The notes under the pieces are model-generated. The model made no database searches. It was not told the origin of the DNA and worked only from the letters and a program-made list of their open reading frames with translations. The position numbers and the translations under genes were made by a program. From an uncultured Eubacterium sp. (GTDB taxonomy: Bacteria > Bacillota > Clostridia > Peptostreptococcales > Anaerovoracaceae), in the NCBI GenBank assembly GCA_947367725.1, contig CANBFZ010000045.1, positions 1 to 9,137 on the forward strand: DNA of 9,137 nucleotides. The letters run 5' to 3'. Shown piece by piece: positions 1 through 6,800 of the stretch (position 1 is the stretch's first letter; every line of letters begins with the position of its first letter).

Positions 1-39
1 ACTGCCAAGCCAATCGCGCTGCTCTTGGGGCAGACCATT

Positions 40-45
40 AGGAGG
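40..45 (+). promoter_or_regulatory. dnaX ribosome binding site
   Basis: AGGAGG lies five bases upstream of the ATG at 51 and fixes the dnaX start. No promoter can be judged because only 50 bases upstream are visible. Confidence 0.85.
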
Positions 46-50
46 AAACA

Positions 51-1700
51 ATGTACACAGCTTTATACAGGGCGGAACGACCGGAGGTCTTTTCTGAGGT
101 GATTGGGCAAGACCACATTGTTAGAATTTTAAAGAATCAGATTCAGACTGGAACGGTCAGTCATGCATATTTGTTTTGCGGAACCAGAGGTACGGGAAAG
201 ACCACAACTGCACGAATTTTAGCAAAGGCAGTCAACTGTCTGGACGAGGGTGAAGACAGCAGAAAGCCCTGCGGGCACTGTGCAAATTGTATGGCAATTA
301 AAGAAGGCACCTTTATGGATGTCATCGAAATAGATGCTGCGTCAAATAATGGTGTTGACAATATCAGGGAACTGCGGGAAAGCGTTAAGTATCCACCCGC
401 AGTAGGACGAAAAAAAGTCTACATTATAGATGAAGTGCATATGTTGTCTACAGGCGCGTTTAATGCACTTTTGAAAACACTAGAAGAACCGCCGGAAAAC
501 GTAATCTTTATTTTGGCTACAACTGATCCGCAGAAATTGCCGCAGACGATTTTGTCCAGGTGTATGCGTCTGGATTTCAAACGTGTGCCGGAAAAAGTGC
601 TGATCGATCATATGGGAAGGATCTGTGCAGAAAAAGGCATTGAAATTACCGAGCGAGCGCTGCGCCTTTTGGCAGCGAATGCAGATGGGTCTGTGCGTGA
701 TGGACTGAGTATTTTGGATCAGTGCTTGTCGGCAGGTGATCGGAAGTTGGATCGAGATATGATTCTGGAATTTCTTGGAACCGTATCTGAAGAGTTCTTT
801 ATTCATCTTACCGACAAAGTGTCTTTACATGATGTTGCAGGCGCGCTGGTACTGCTAGATGAAGCGCTACAGGAGGGCAAAGACGTCAAGCAGCTGATGA
901 AAGACTGGATGACGCATTATCGCAGCCTTCTGATTACAAAATATATTAAAAATGCAGAGGACATGCTTAACATGTCCACGGAGAATATAGAAAAACTGCG
1001 GGAGCAGAGCAATCAGATTTCATTGGATGAAATCAACAGCGGGATCGTTACGTTGTCCCGTACCATTCAAGATGCCAGATATTCCAGCCAGCCAAGAATT
1101 TTACTGGAGCTTGCAATTGTAACGATTGCGTCAGGCTTGACGGAAGCGGCGCCTTTGGGAAAAAATGTGCGGCAGGTGCAGCAGGCCAGTGTAAAGCCGC
1201 AGAGCAGCAGTTTGTCTGCTGCAAGTATGCCTATTGCAGGAGAAAAGATGCCCAAAGCTGCTGCAAATGTGCAGGCAGCGCAGCCAGAAAATGGCGGTGC
1301 AGCAGGAGACAATAGAGGAACTGATGAAATAGGACAGCAAGCTCCGGCAGTACGTGCGCCACAGATACCCGACTATCAACTGGACGAAATCTGGGAACGG
1401 ATTTTTGAAGAAGGCGAAGATATGAAAGGCAGTTTCAATTTAATTAGAACCGGTGCAGTGCTAGCAGAGATCAATGATACACAATTCAAAGTGATCGCGC
1501 AGAATGCATTTACAAAACAGTATGTAGAAAGCAATCAGCAGCATATCTGTAGATTGATGGAGAAAATTACGGGGAAACAGCTGAAATTAGTCTGCAGAAC
1601 GGAGGAACAGGACGAGGAGACGCCTAGTCGCAATCAGGAGGCAGAATCTCTGGCCGCGGAAGTTCGCAGTAAATTAGGTATAGATGTGAAAATTCAATGA
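51..1700 (+). CDS. dnaX: DNA polymerase III subunit gamma/tau (clamp loader ATPase)
   Basis: This is the motor subunit of the clamp loader that places the beta sliding clamp on primed DNA and ties polymerase to helicase. The 549-residue protein opens with the family's YxxxRPxxFxEVIGQ start. It has a Walker A P-loop GTRGTGKT at residues 44-51, a four-cysteine zinc module (C62, C73, C76, C79), Walker B IIDEVHM with D126-E127, sensor-1 ILATTDP at 153-159 and the arginine-finger SRC motif at 168-170. The AAA+ lid and oligomerisation domain run to about residue 360. An Ala/Gln/Pro-rich linker (about 370-445) and a tau-specific C-terminal domain follow. Length fits Firmicute DnaX (about 540-560). 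The start is set by AGGAGG at 40-45, five bases before ATG. A slippery A AAA AAT heptamer lies at 1160-1166, at the start of the linker (see findings). It heads the dnaX-ybaB-recR group. The identification is secure. Confidence 0.97.
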   Translation: MYTALYRAERPEVFSEVIGQDHIVRILKNQIQTGTVSHAYLFCGTRGTGKTTTARILAKAVNCLDEGEDSRKPCGHCANCMAIKEGTFMDVIEIDAASNNGVDNIRELRESVKYPPAVGRKKVYIIDEVHMLSTGAFNALLKTLEEPPENVIFILATTDPQKLPQTILSRCMRLDFKRVPEKVLIDHMGRICAEKGIEITERALRLLAANADGSVRDGLSILDQCLSAGDRKLDRDMILEFLGTVSEEFFIHLTDKVSLHDVAGALVLLDEALQEGKDVKQLMKDWMTHYRSLLITKYIKNAEDMLNMSTENIEKLREQSNQISLDEINSGIVTLSRTIQDARYSSQPRILLELAIVTIASGLTEAAPLGKNVRQVQQASVKPQSSSLSAASMPIAGEKMPKAAANVQAAQPENGGAAGDNRGTDEIGQQAPAVRAPQIPDYQLDEIWERIFEEGEDMKGSFNLIRTGAVLAEINDTQFKVIAQNAFTKQYVESNQQHICRLMEKITGKQLKLVCRTEEQDEETPSRNQEAESLAAEVRSKLGIDVKIQ

Positions 1701-1706
1701 GAAAAG

Positions 1707-1739
1707 TGTGCATAATGGAATCAAGGCTTCCTATGCACA
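1707..1739 (+). repeat. Imperfect inverted repeat just after dnaX
   Basis: Eight bases TGTGCATA (1707-1714), a two-base bulge and GGAA (1717-1720) pair with TTCC (1728-1731) and TATGCACA (1732-1739) around a seven-base loop. That is 12 pairs in all, starting seven bases after the dnaX stop. No T-run follows, so it is not a standard intrinsic terminator. It is the first of several hairpins filling the dnaX-ybaB spacer. Its role is unknown; RNA processing, partial termination or a mobile-repeat remnant are all possible. Confidence 0.55.
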
Positions 1740-1743
1740 TGTC

Positions 1744-1756
1744 GCCCGTTTCGGGC
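1744..1756 (+). repeat. Short perfect hairpin GCCCG-TTT-CGGGC
   Basis: A five-pair G/C-only stem with a TTT loop lies five bases after the previous hairpin. It has no adjacent T-run. It is part of the structured dnaX-ybaB spacer. Confidence 0.5.
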
Positions 1757-1762
1757 AGATAC

Positions 1763-1827
1763 TTCGCAAGGCATTTTTCTTTTCGTTTTGCCCCAGCTTT
1801 AGCTGGCAAGATAAAATGGACAGCGAA
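1763..1827 (+). repeat. Interrupted long stem in dnaX-ybaB spacer
   Basis: Going inward, three paired blocks can be read: TTCGC (1763-1767) with GCGAA (1823-1827), CATTTT (near 1772-1777) with AAAATG (near 1813-1818), and TTGCC (near 1788-1793) with GGCAA (near 1805-1809). The tip is AGCT-TT-AGCT. Internal loops separate the blocks. I see this pairing by eye only; no folding energy was computed. The nesting of three blocks in the right order suggests a real imperfect palindrome, as in a degenerate miniature mobile element or a structured leader. Confidence 0.4.
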
Positions 1828-1896
1828 GCGAATGGAATGCGCGAAGGCGTATGCGAAACATACAGGAATGTTGAAAAATTAATATTTCCAATATAA
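1826..1896 (+). repeat. Candidate dispersed repeat, copy A
   Basis: This segment resembles 8970-9050 in the same orientation. The first 18 bases match at 16 positions. A small hairpin follows in both copies (here GTATG-CGAAA-CATAC, 1849-1863). The last 33 bases (1864-1896) match copy B at 24 positions, including AGGAA at the start and ATATTTCC near the end. Copy A lacks about ten bases present in copy B. Both copies lie in noncoding DNA. Two copies in 9 kb hint at a genome-wide repeat family, but two examples do not prove one. Confidence 0.4.
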
Positions 1897-1899
1897 AAA
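1871..1899 (+). promoter_or_regulatory. Possible sigma-A promoter for ybaB-recR
   Basis: TTGAAA (1871-1876) is followed, after 17 bases, by TAAAAA (1894-1899). An alternative -10 TATAAA sits at 1892-1897 with a 15-base spacer. Transcription from here would start about 55 bases before ybaB. The -10 match is only moderate and the area is AT-rich, so chance is possible. An internal promoter would make sense because the spacer after dnaX is long and full of hairpins. Confidence 0.3.
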
Positions 1900-1948
1900 A
1901 TAAGTGCCTGGTAGCAAATCGGACACGTGAACCAGATCATTAGATTGT

Positions 1949-1954
1949 AGGAGG
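1949..1954 (+). promoter_or_regulatory. ybaB ribosome binding site
   Basis: AGGAGG, eight bases before the ATG at 1963, decides between that start and the in-frame Met at residue 20. Confidence 0.75.
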
Positions 1955-1962
1955 AGAAGACC

Positions 1963-2322
1963 ATGGGAAAAGGTATGAGAGCAGGAAAAAAACCAAAAGT
2001 CGGTGGCGGAGGCGGCAGCATGCAGAAACAGATTGCACAGATGCAGCAGATGCAGCGGCAGATGGAGCAGATGCAGGCGGAACTTGAAGAAAAAGAAATT
2101 ACAACGACTTCCGGCGGTGGTGCGGTTCGCGTTACCGTAAACGGAAAGAAAGAAATTGTCAATCTGCATCTGGAAAAAGATATTGTGGACCCTGACGATG
2201 TAGAAATGCTGCAGGATTTAGTAATTGCAGCCGTCAACGAAGCGATGCGCCAGATTGATGAAATTTCCAACGCAGAGATGGGTAAATTGACAGGCGGACT
2301 GAATATTCCAGGATTGATGTAA
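1963..2322 (+). CDS. ybaB: YbaB/EbfC family nucleoid-associated DNA-binding protein
   Basis: This is a small dimeric DNA-binding protein of the YbaB/EbfC family (119 residues; typical is 100-115). The gene almost always sits between dnaX and recR, and the protein is linked to nucleoid structure and RecR-pathway repair. Residues 1-19 form a basic, glycine-rich tail ([11 protein letters not shown]). Residues 20-47 are a Met/Gln-rich amphipathic helix, the family's coiled segment. The conserved core [11 protein letters not shown], then [19 protein letters not shown] and the NIPGLM tail are clear. AGGAGG at 1949-1954 sits eight bases before ATG 1963, which supports this start rather than the later Met at residue 20. 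Its TAA stop shares a base with the recR ATG. Confidence 0.95.
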   Translation: MGKGMRAGKKPKVGGGGGSMQKQIAQMQQMQRQMEQMQAELEEKEITTTSGGGAVRVTVNGKKEIVNLHLEKDIVDPDDVEMLQDLVIAAVNEAMRQIDEISNAEMGKLTGGLNIPGLM

Positions 2323-2921
2323 TGAGACAGTATCCCAGACCGCTTGGAAAATTGATCAACGAGCTGTCAAAACTGCCTGGCATTGGTGGGAAGACGGCAC
2401 AACGGCTTGCTTTCCATATTTTGTCTTTACATGACGCAGAAGCGCAGAACCTAGCGCATTCGATTTTGGAAGCGAAGCAAACGATGAAATATTGTTCTGT
2501 CTGCGGAAATTTGACAGATCAGGATCCGTGTGGGATCTGCACGGATACAAACCGCAGACAGGATGTGATTTGCGTGGTGGAAAGTCCCAAAGACGTCATG
2601 GCGATGGAGCGAATCAAAGAGTTTGACGGACTGTATCATGTGCTGCACGGTGCGATTTCTCCTATGGATGGCATCGGACCGGAAGATATCAATTTAAAGC
2701 AGCTGATTGTACGGCTGCAAAACAGCCAGGTGAAAGAATTGATTTTAGCGACAAATCCTAATATTGAGGGTGAAGCTACAGCCATGTACATTGCACGGCT
2801 CATTAAACCTTCTGGCATTAAGGTCAGCAGAATTGCAAACGGCATTCCTGTAGGTGGAGATTTAGAATATGCCGATGAAGTGACGCTTTTGAAAGCCATG
2901 GAGGGTCGCAGAGAATTATAA
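2322..2921 (+). CDS. recR: Recombination mediator protein RecR
   Basis: RecR works with RecO (and RecF) to load RecA on SSB-coated single-stranded DNA in gap repair. The protein has 199 residues, the usual length. Parts in order: an N-terminal helix-hairpin-helix ([15 protein letters not shown], 18-32); a four-cysteine zinc finger with C58, C61, C70 and C73; a Toprim domain opening with [10 protein letters not shown] (82-91, E87 as the conserved acidic residue) and containing [12 protein letters not shown]; and the C-terminal [23 protein letters not shown] segment. The ATG overlaps the last base of the ybaB stop (TAATG), and only a weak AGGA precedes it, so translation is probably coupled to ybaB. 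No key residue is missing. Confidence 0.97.
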   Translation: MRQYPRPLGKLINELSKLPGIGGKTAQRLAFHILSLHDAEAQNLAHSILEAKQTMKYCSVCGNLTDQDPCGICTDTNRRQDVICVVESPKDVMAMERIKEFDGLYHVLHGAISPMDGIGPEDINLKQLIVRLQNSQVKELILATNPNIEGEATAMYIARLIKPSGIKVSRIANGIPVGGDLEYADEVTLLKAMEGRREL

Positions 2922-2937
2922 TCCATAGAAAATCTAC

Positions 2938-2988
2938 AGAGAGGGCTGGTCTGCATGGCAATGTATGACAGGATGGCACTCTCTTTTT
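2938..2988 (+). terminator. Probable intrinsic terminator after recR
   Basis: AGAGAG (2938-2943) pairs with CTCTCT (2979-2984). The stem then continues inward through GCTG/TGGC and TCTG/CAGG, separated by two G-A mismatches, over a loop of about 15 bases. Five Ts (2984-2988) end the structure. It lies 16 bases past the recR stop and before the convergent yaaL, where a terminator is expected. The mismatches and G-T pairs make it imperfect. Confidence 0.55.
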
Positions 2989-3009
2989 GTGTGGCTGTTT
3001 TTTGCGCAC

Positions 3010-3026
3010 AAAAACGGTTGCCCGTT
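3010..3026 (-). terminator. Possible weak terminator of yaaL (minus strand)
   Basis: On the minus strand, AACGG and CCGTT (3026-3022 and 3017-3013) form a five-pair stem closed by a GCAA tetraloop of the stable GNRA class. The transcript then runs into TTTTT (3014-3010). It is about 65 bases beyond the yaaL stop. The stem is short, so termination would be modest. Confidence 0.35.
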
Positions 3027-3052
3027 ACTGCCGGAAAGAAAAGCGGTCGCCC

Positions 3053-3088
3053 TTTGCAGGGGGAAGGCAGAATGCTTGTCCCTGCAAA
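3053..3088. repeat. Perfect 9-bp inverted repeat directly after yaaL
   Basis: TTTGCAGGG (3053-3061) and CCCTGCAAA (3080-3088) are exact reverse complements with an 18-base spacer, two bases past the yaaL stop. There is no long T-run, so it is either the 3' stabilising part of the yaaL terminator region or a protein or recombination site. Confidence 0.5.
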
Positions 3089-3090
3089 TA

Positions 3091-3282
3091 TTAAATGCGC
3101 AGCCCTTGTTCTTTCGCAATTCTCAGCAGATAATCATATTTCGTTTTTGCTGCCAGCAGACTGTATGCGGCATAGTCAATGGCGGCAGTATCGGTTAATT
3201 CATTGAAACGGTTCGTTGCTAGTTCCATTTCAGAACGGGCGGTTTTAATATAGGACAACATGGTGTTCTCATCTCTTTTCAA
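3091..3282 (-). CDS. yaaL: YaaL family protein (DUF2508), inverted in its usual block
   Basis: The small, mostly helical, soluble protein (63 residues from the chosen TTG) matches the YaaL/DUF2508 pattern: an N-terminal helix with IKTARSEMELATNRFNE, then DTAAIDYAAYSLLAAKTKYDYLLRIAKEQG. The family's hallmark is a [ID]YA-Y-L-AA--KY-YLL--AK--G string. Its function is unknown; the gene normally lies between recR and bofA, transcribed with them. Here it points the opposite way, converging with recR and diverging from bofA. Start choice: the minus strand reads AAAGGAAGTGAT, one mismatch from the full anti-16S complement AAAGGAGGTGAT. The in-frame GTG at 3291-3289 is therefore probably part of the ribosome binding site, and TTG at 3282-3280 is preferred. 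Using GTG would add three residues. Confidence 0.82.
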   Translation of the reverse strand: MKRDENTMLSYIKTARSEMELATNRFNELTDTAAIDYAAYSLLAAKTKYDYLLRIAKEQGLRI

Positions 3283-3285
3283 TCG

Positions 3286-3297
3286 AATCACTTCCTT
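3286..3297 (-). promoter_or_regulatory. yaaL ribosome binding site that decides the start
   Basis: Minus-strand AAAGGAAGTGAT differs from the ideal AAAGGAGGTGAT at one base. It overlaps the candidate GTG start at 3291 and lies correctly placed for the TTG at 3282. Confidence 0.55.
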
Positions 3298-3363
3298 TAC
3301 AGGTTATTTAATTCTATTTTATTCCACTTGCGCATATTTTATACAAGTAGTAAGTTTATAATC

Positions 3364-3369
3364 GGAGGA
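3364..3369 (+). promoter_or_regulatory. bofA ribosome binding site
   Basis: GGAGGA, six bases before ATG 3376, selects this start over the upstream in-frame ATG at 3328, which has no such signal. Confidence 0.8.
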
Positions 3370-3375
3370 TTTGAT

Positions 3376-3636
3376 ATGGGCACAGAACTGAGCGTTTTTT
3401 TGACTTTCGGCGGAACACTGATTTTAATTTTTTTACTAGGGAAAGCACTGTTGGTTCCCATCAAAGTCATTCTGCGGATTTTGGCAAATAGTCTGGTGGG
3501 CGCCGTTCTTATTATTGTAATAAATTACATCGGTATGAATTTTGGGATTCTCATACCGATTAATGTTGTTAATTCTTTAACGGTAGGCGTTTTAGGGGTT
3601 CCGGGAGTTGTTATGCTGCTGCTATTATGCAATTGA
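3376..3636 (+). CDS. bofA: BofA family sigma-K-processing regulator, small membrane protein
   Basis: In Bacillus subtilis BofA, with SpoIVFA, holds the membrane protease SpoIVFB inactive and so delays pro-sigma-K cleavage during sporulation. The family also occurs more widely in Clostridia. From the ATG at 3376 the protein has 86 residues, matching the family's usual 85-90. A hydrophobic helix covers about residues 5-27 (LSVFLTFGGTLILIFLLG). A basic stretch and second hydrophobic segment follow (NSLVGAVLIIVINYIG). The C-terminal half carries the family signature IPINVVNSLTVGVLGVPGVVMLLLL. A longer frame opens at 3328, but GGAGGA at 3364-3369 is six bases before ATG 3376 and fixes the shorter start. 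It is the last recognisable member of the dnaX block. Presence of BofA alone does not show that the organism sporulates. Confidence 0.93.
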   Translation: MGTELSVFLTFGGTLILIFLLGKALLVPIKVILRILANSLVGAVLIIVINYIGMNFGILIPINVVNSLTVGVLGVPGVVMLLLLCN

Positions 3637-3663
3637 TTGCATATTTTGTGTATAAATATATGT

Positions 3664-3689
3664 ATATTGTATTTTTCTCCGTACAATAT
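3664..3689. promoter_or_regulatory. Dyad overlapping the nifJ -35 box, possible operator
   Basis: ATATTGTA (3664-3671) and TACAATAT (3682-3689) are exact 8-base reverse complements ten bases apart. The right arm ends on the first base of the -35 hexamer at 3689. That placement suits a repressor. It does not match the TTGTTAA-type half-sites of Rex. The area is AT-rich, so a chance palindrome or a weak bofA hairpin terminator is an alternative. Confidence 0.35.
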
Positions 3690-3717
3690 TGACAAATTCG
3701 CTTTTCTGTATTAAAGT
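3689..3717 (+). promoter_or_regulatory. sigma-A promoter for nifJ
   Basis: A perfect -35 TTGACA (3689-3694) is followed by a 17-base spacer and TAAAGT (3712-3717), a 4/6 match to TATAAT. The predicted start near 3724 leaves a leader of about 78 bases before ATG 3802, with no obvious riboswitch. Confidence 0.65.
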
Positions 3718-3787
3718 AGATTCATTACGGATTTTATTACAAAAAATTAGAGTTTAAAACTATTTTTTAGCAATGAGAAAAGAGAAT

Positions 3788-3793
3788 GGGAGG
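3788..3793 (+). promoter_or_regulatory. nifJ ribosome binding site
   Basis: GGGAGG is placed eight bases before the ATG at 3802. Confidence 0.8.
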
Positions 3794-3801
3794 AAAATCT
3801 T

Positions 3802-6800
3802 ATGACTAAAAAAAGAATGAAAACCATGGACGGAAATACTGCAGCAGCGCAGGTTTCCTACGCCTTTACTGATGTAGCGGCGATTTATCCGATTACACCG
3901 TCGTCCACCATGTCAGAAGTGGTAGATGAATGGGCAGCATACGGCAAGAAAAATATTTTCGGTCAGACAGTCAGAGTCGCAGAAATGCAGTCTGAGGCGG
4001 GTGCGGCAGGTACTGTACACGGTTCCTTGTCTTCCGGCGCGCTGACGACTACATACACATCTTCACAGGGACTGCTCCTGATGATTCCGAATATGTATAA
4101 AATCGCAGGCGAAATGCTGCCAGCGGTCTTCCATGTAGCAGCCAGAACTGTTTCCAGCCATGCGCTGTGTATTTTTGGGGATCACTCCGATGTGATGGCG
4201 GCAAGACAAACCGGCTTTGCTATGCTGGCTTCAAGCTCTGTACAGGAAGTTATGGACTTAGGCGCTGTTGCGCATCTGGCAGCTGTGAAAGGCAGCCTGC
4301 CATTTGTACATTTCTTTGACGGCTTCAGAACTTCCCACGAGATTCAGAAAATCGAAACCATCGAATACGATGAACTGAGAAAACTCATTGATCTTGATGC
4401 AGTAGATAAGTTCAGAAAGAGAGCCCTGAACCCAGAACATCCGGTGATTCGCGGTACGGCGCAGAATCCGGACATCTTCTTCCAGGCGAGAGAAGCTTCC
4501 AACAAGTTTTACGATGAACTGCCGGAAATCGTAGTAGAATATATGGACAAGATCGGGGAAATCACAGGGCGCAAGTATAAGCCGTTTGATTATGTCGGCG
4601 CGCCGGATGCGGAGAATGTCATCGTGGCGATGGGTTCTGTTTGTGAAACCATTGAAGAATCCATGGAAAAACTGCTGGCAGATGGACACAAAGTTGGCCT
4701 GATCAAGGTCAGACTGTATCGTCCGTTTGTAAAGAAGTACTTTATGGAAGTTCTGCCGAAGACCGTAGAACGGATTGCGGTGCTGGACAGAACCAAAGAA
4801 CCAGGCGCCATCGGCGAACCTTTATACCAAGATATCAAGACCATGCTTTACGGCGAAAAATATGCGCCGGAGGTTTATGGCGGCAGATACGGTCTAGGTT
4901 CCAAGGACGTGACCCCAGGCATGGTGCGTGCAGTCTTTGACAATCTATATCACAAGCATCCGAAGGATCACTTTACGGTAGGCATTGAAGACGACGTCAC
5001 AGGGCATTCCCTTGGCTATACCGTGGGCATTTCCAGAGAACCGGAAGGCACCATCAAGTGCAAATTCTGGGGTCTGGGCTCCGACGGTACAGTCGGCGCC
5101 AACAAGACCGCCATTAAGATTATCGGTGACAAAACAGATTTATATGCGCAAGGATATTTTGCCTACGATTCCAAGAAATCTGGCGGTGTAACCATTTCCC
5201 ATCTGCGTTTCGGTAAAAATCCGATCAAATCAGCCTATGGAATCAATCAGGCGGATTTTGTAGCATGTCATAACCAGGCATACCTGCGGCAGTACGATAT
5301 GCTCAAAGACTTACAGAAAGGCGGCACATTCCTTCTGAACAGTCTGTGGACGCCGGAGGAAATGGATGCGCACCTGCCGGCTTCTGTAAAGCGTGCGCTG
5401 GCGAAGAAAGAGGCAAATTTCTATACGATCGACGCATGGAAAATCAGTGAAGCCATCGGTCTTGGCAGCAGAATCAACATGATTATGCAAGCGGCGTTCT
5501 TTAAGCTGACCGAGGTAATTCCTGTAGATGATGCGATCAAATATCTGAAAGATGGAATCGAAAAGACCTATAAGAAAAAGGGTCAACAGGTTATCGAAAT
5601 GAACTGGAAGGCCGTAGATGAAGGGATTAATGCCATTCAGAAAGTAGAAATTCCGGCAAGCTGGCTGGACGCCGAAGATCCGAAAGAAAAGGTTCTGGAC
5701 CTGCCGGTATTCGTAGAAGAAGTGTTGATTCCAATGAACAAGCAGGAGGGCGAAGACCTTCCGGTCAGCACCTTCATCAATCATCCAGACGGTTCTTTCC
5801 CGCTTGGCACCAGCAGATACGAAAAGCGGGGCGTTGCCGTACATCTGCCAAAGTGGGATATGACGAAGTGTATTCAGTGTAATCAGTGTTCCTTCGTTTG
5901 TCCGCATTCTGCGATCAGACCGGTGCTACTGACTGATGCGGAACTGGCAGCAGCGCCGGCAGGCTTTGAAACCATCAAAGCGCAGGGGGCAAAGCTGGAT
6001 GGCCTGCACTACAGAATGCAGCTTTCTGCTTTGGACTGCATGGGCTGCGGAAATTGCGCAGATATCTGTCCTGCCAAAGAAAAGGCGCTGAAGATGGAAG
6101 CTTATGCGGATGTGGTAGACGAAGCAGACAACTGGGATTACGCCATGACCATTCCGAAGAAAGAACTTTCTGTGGATAAAAAGAGTGTAAAAGGCAGCCA
6201 GTTCTATCAGCCGTACTTTGAATTTTCTGGTGCGTGCGCAGGTTGCGGCGAGACGCCTTATTTGAAGGTAATTACCCAGCTGTTCGGTGACAGAATGATG
6301 ATTGCCAACGCGACAGGTTGTTCCTCTATTTGGGGCGCATCAGCACCTTCTATGCCTTACTGTACTGACGAAAAAGGGCATGGTCCGGCATGGGCAAATT
6401 CTCTCTTTGAGGATAACGCTGAGTTTGGTTACGGCATGGTGCTGGCAACGAAACAGATTCGTGATAAGATTGAAAGCAACATGAAAGCGCTTTTAGAATT
6501 GGATATTGACGACGAGATGAAAGACGCTTTTAAAGATTGGCTGGAATACAAAGATCATGGCGAAGAATCTATTGCTGCAAGCAACAAGGTAATCGCTGCC
6601 ATTGAAGGGATGAAGACGACAGACGAGGTGCTCAAGCAGCTCTGTGACAGAATTCTGCGCTATAAAGAGTATCTTGTTAAAAAATCCATCTGGGCAATCG
6701 GCGGTGACGGCTGGGCGTATGATATCGGTTACGGCGGTCTTGACCACGTACTTGCTTCTGGTGAAAATATCAACGTGCTAGTATTTGATACGGAGGTTTA

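Noticed and set aside
1..40. Possible tail of the SRP (small cytoplasmic) RNA gene, which often precedes dnaX; a small CTGCTC/GGGCAG hairpin is present at 19-33.
   Set aside because: The conserved tip of SRP RNA is not inside the window, and 40 bases are too few to recognise the 3' end, so I do not call it.
1624..1809. Minus-strand frame containing LPETG, like a sortase signal.
   Set aside because: The motif is near the N-terminus, not before a C-terminal membrane anchor, and the frame overlaps dnaX and palindromic spacer. It is coincidence.
1697..1882. A 61-codon + strand frame whose ATG overlaps the dnaX stop.
   Set aside because: It has no ribosome binding site, no recognisable family, and runs straight through the palindromes and repeat copy A, so it looks accidental.
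1731..2270. A 179-codon cysteine/serine-rich minus-strand frame opposite ybaB.
   Set aside because: Its composition is what the reverse of the Met/Gln-rich ybaB codons gives. There is no ribosome binding site and no family match.
2955..3206. + strand frames of 83 and 77 codons across the recR-yaaL gap.
   Set aside because: They overlap the recR terminator and the antisense of the well-supported yaaL gene, and lack ribosome binding sites.
3002..3334. TTGCGCA occurs at 3002-3008 and 3328-3334, on both sides of the inverted yaaL, with a self-complementary TGCGCA core that could mark inversion ends.
   Set aside because: A six-base palindrome is common by chance, another TGCGC lies inside the segment near 3096, and no longer flanking inverted repeat supports it.
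3357..3362. TATAAT just upstream of bofA as a -10 box.
   Set aside because: It would start transcription inside the ribosome binding site, and no -35 lies 16-18 bases upstream.
5311..5907. A 198-codon minus-strand frame inside nifJ, with other long antisense frames.
   Set aside because: They are shadows of a highly conserved, strongly coded + strand gene, with no start signals or family features.
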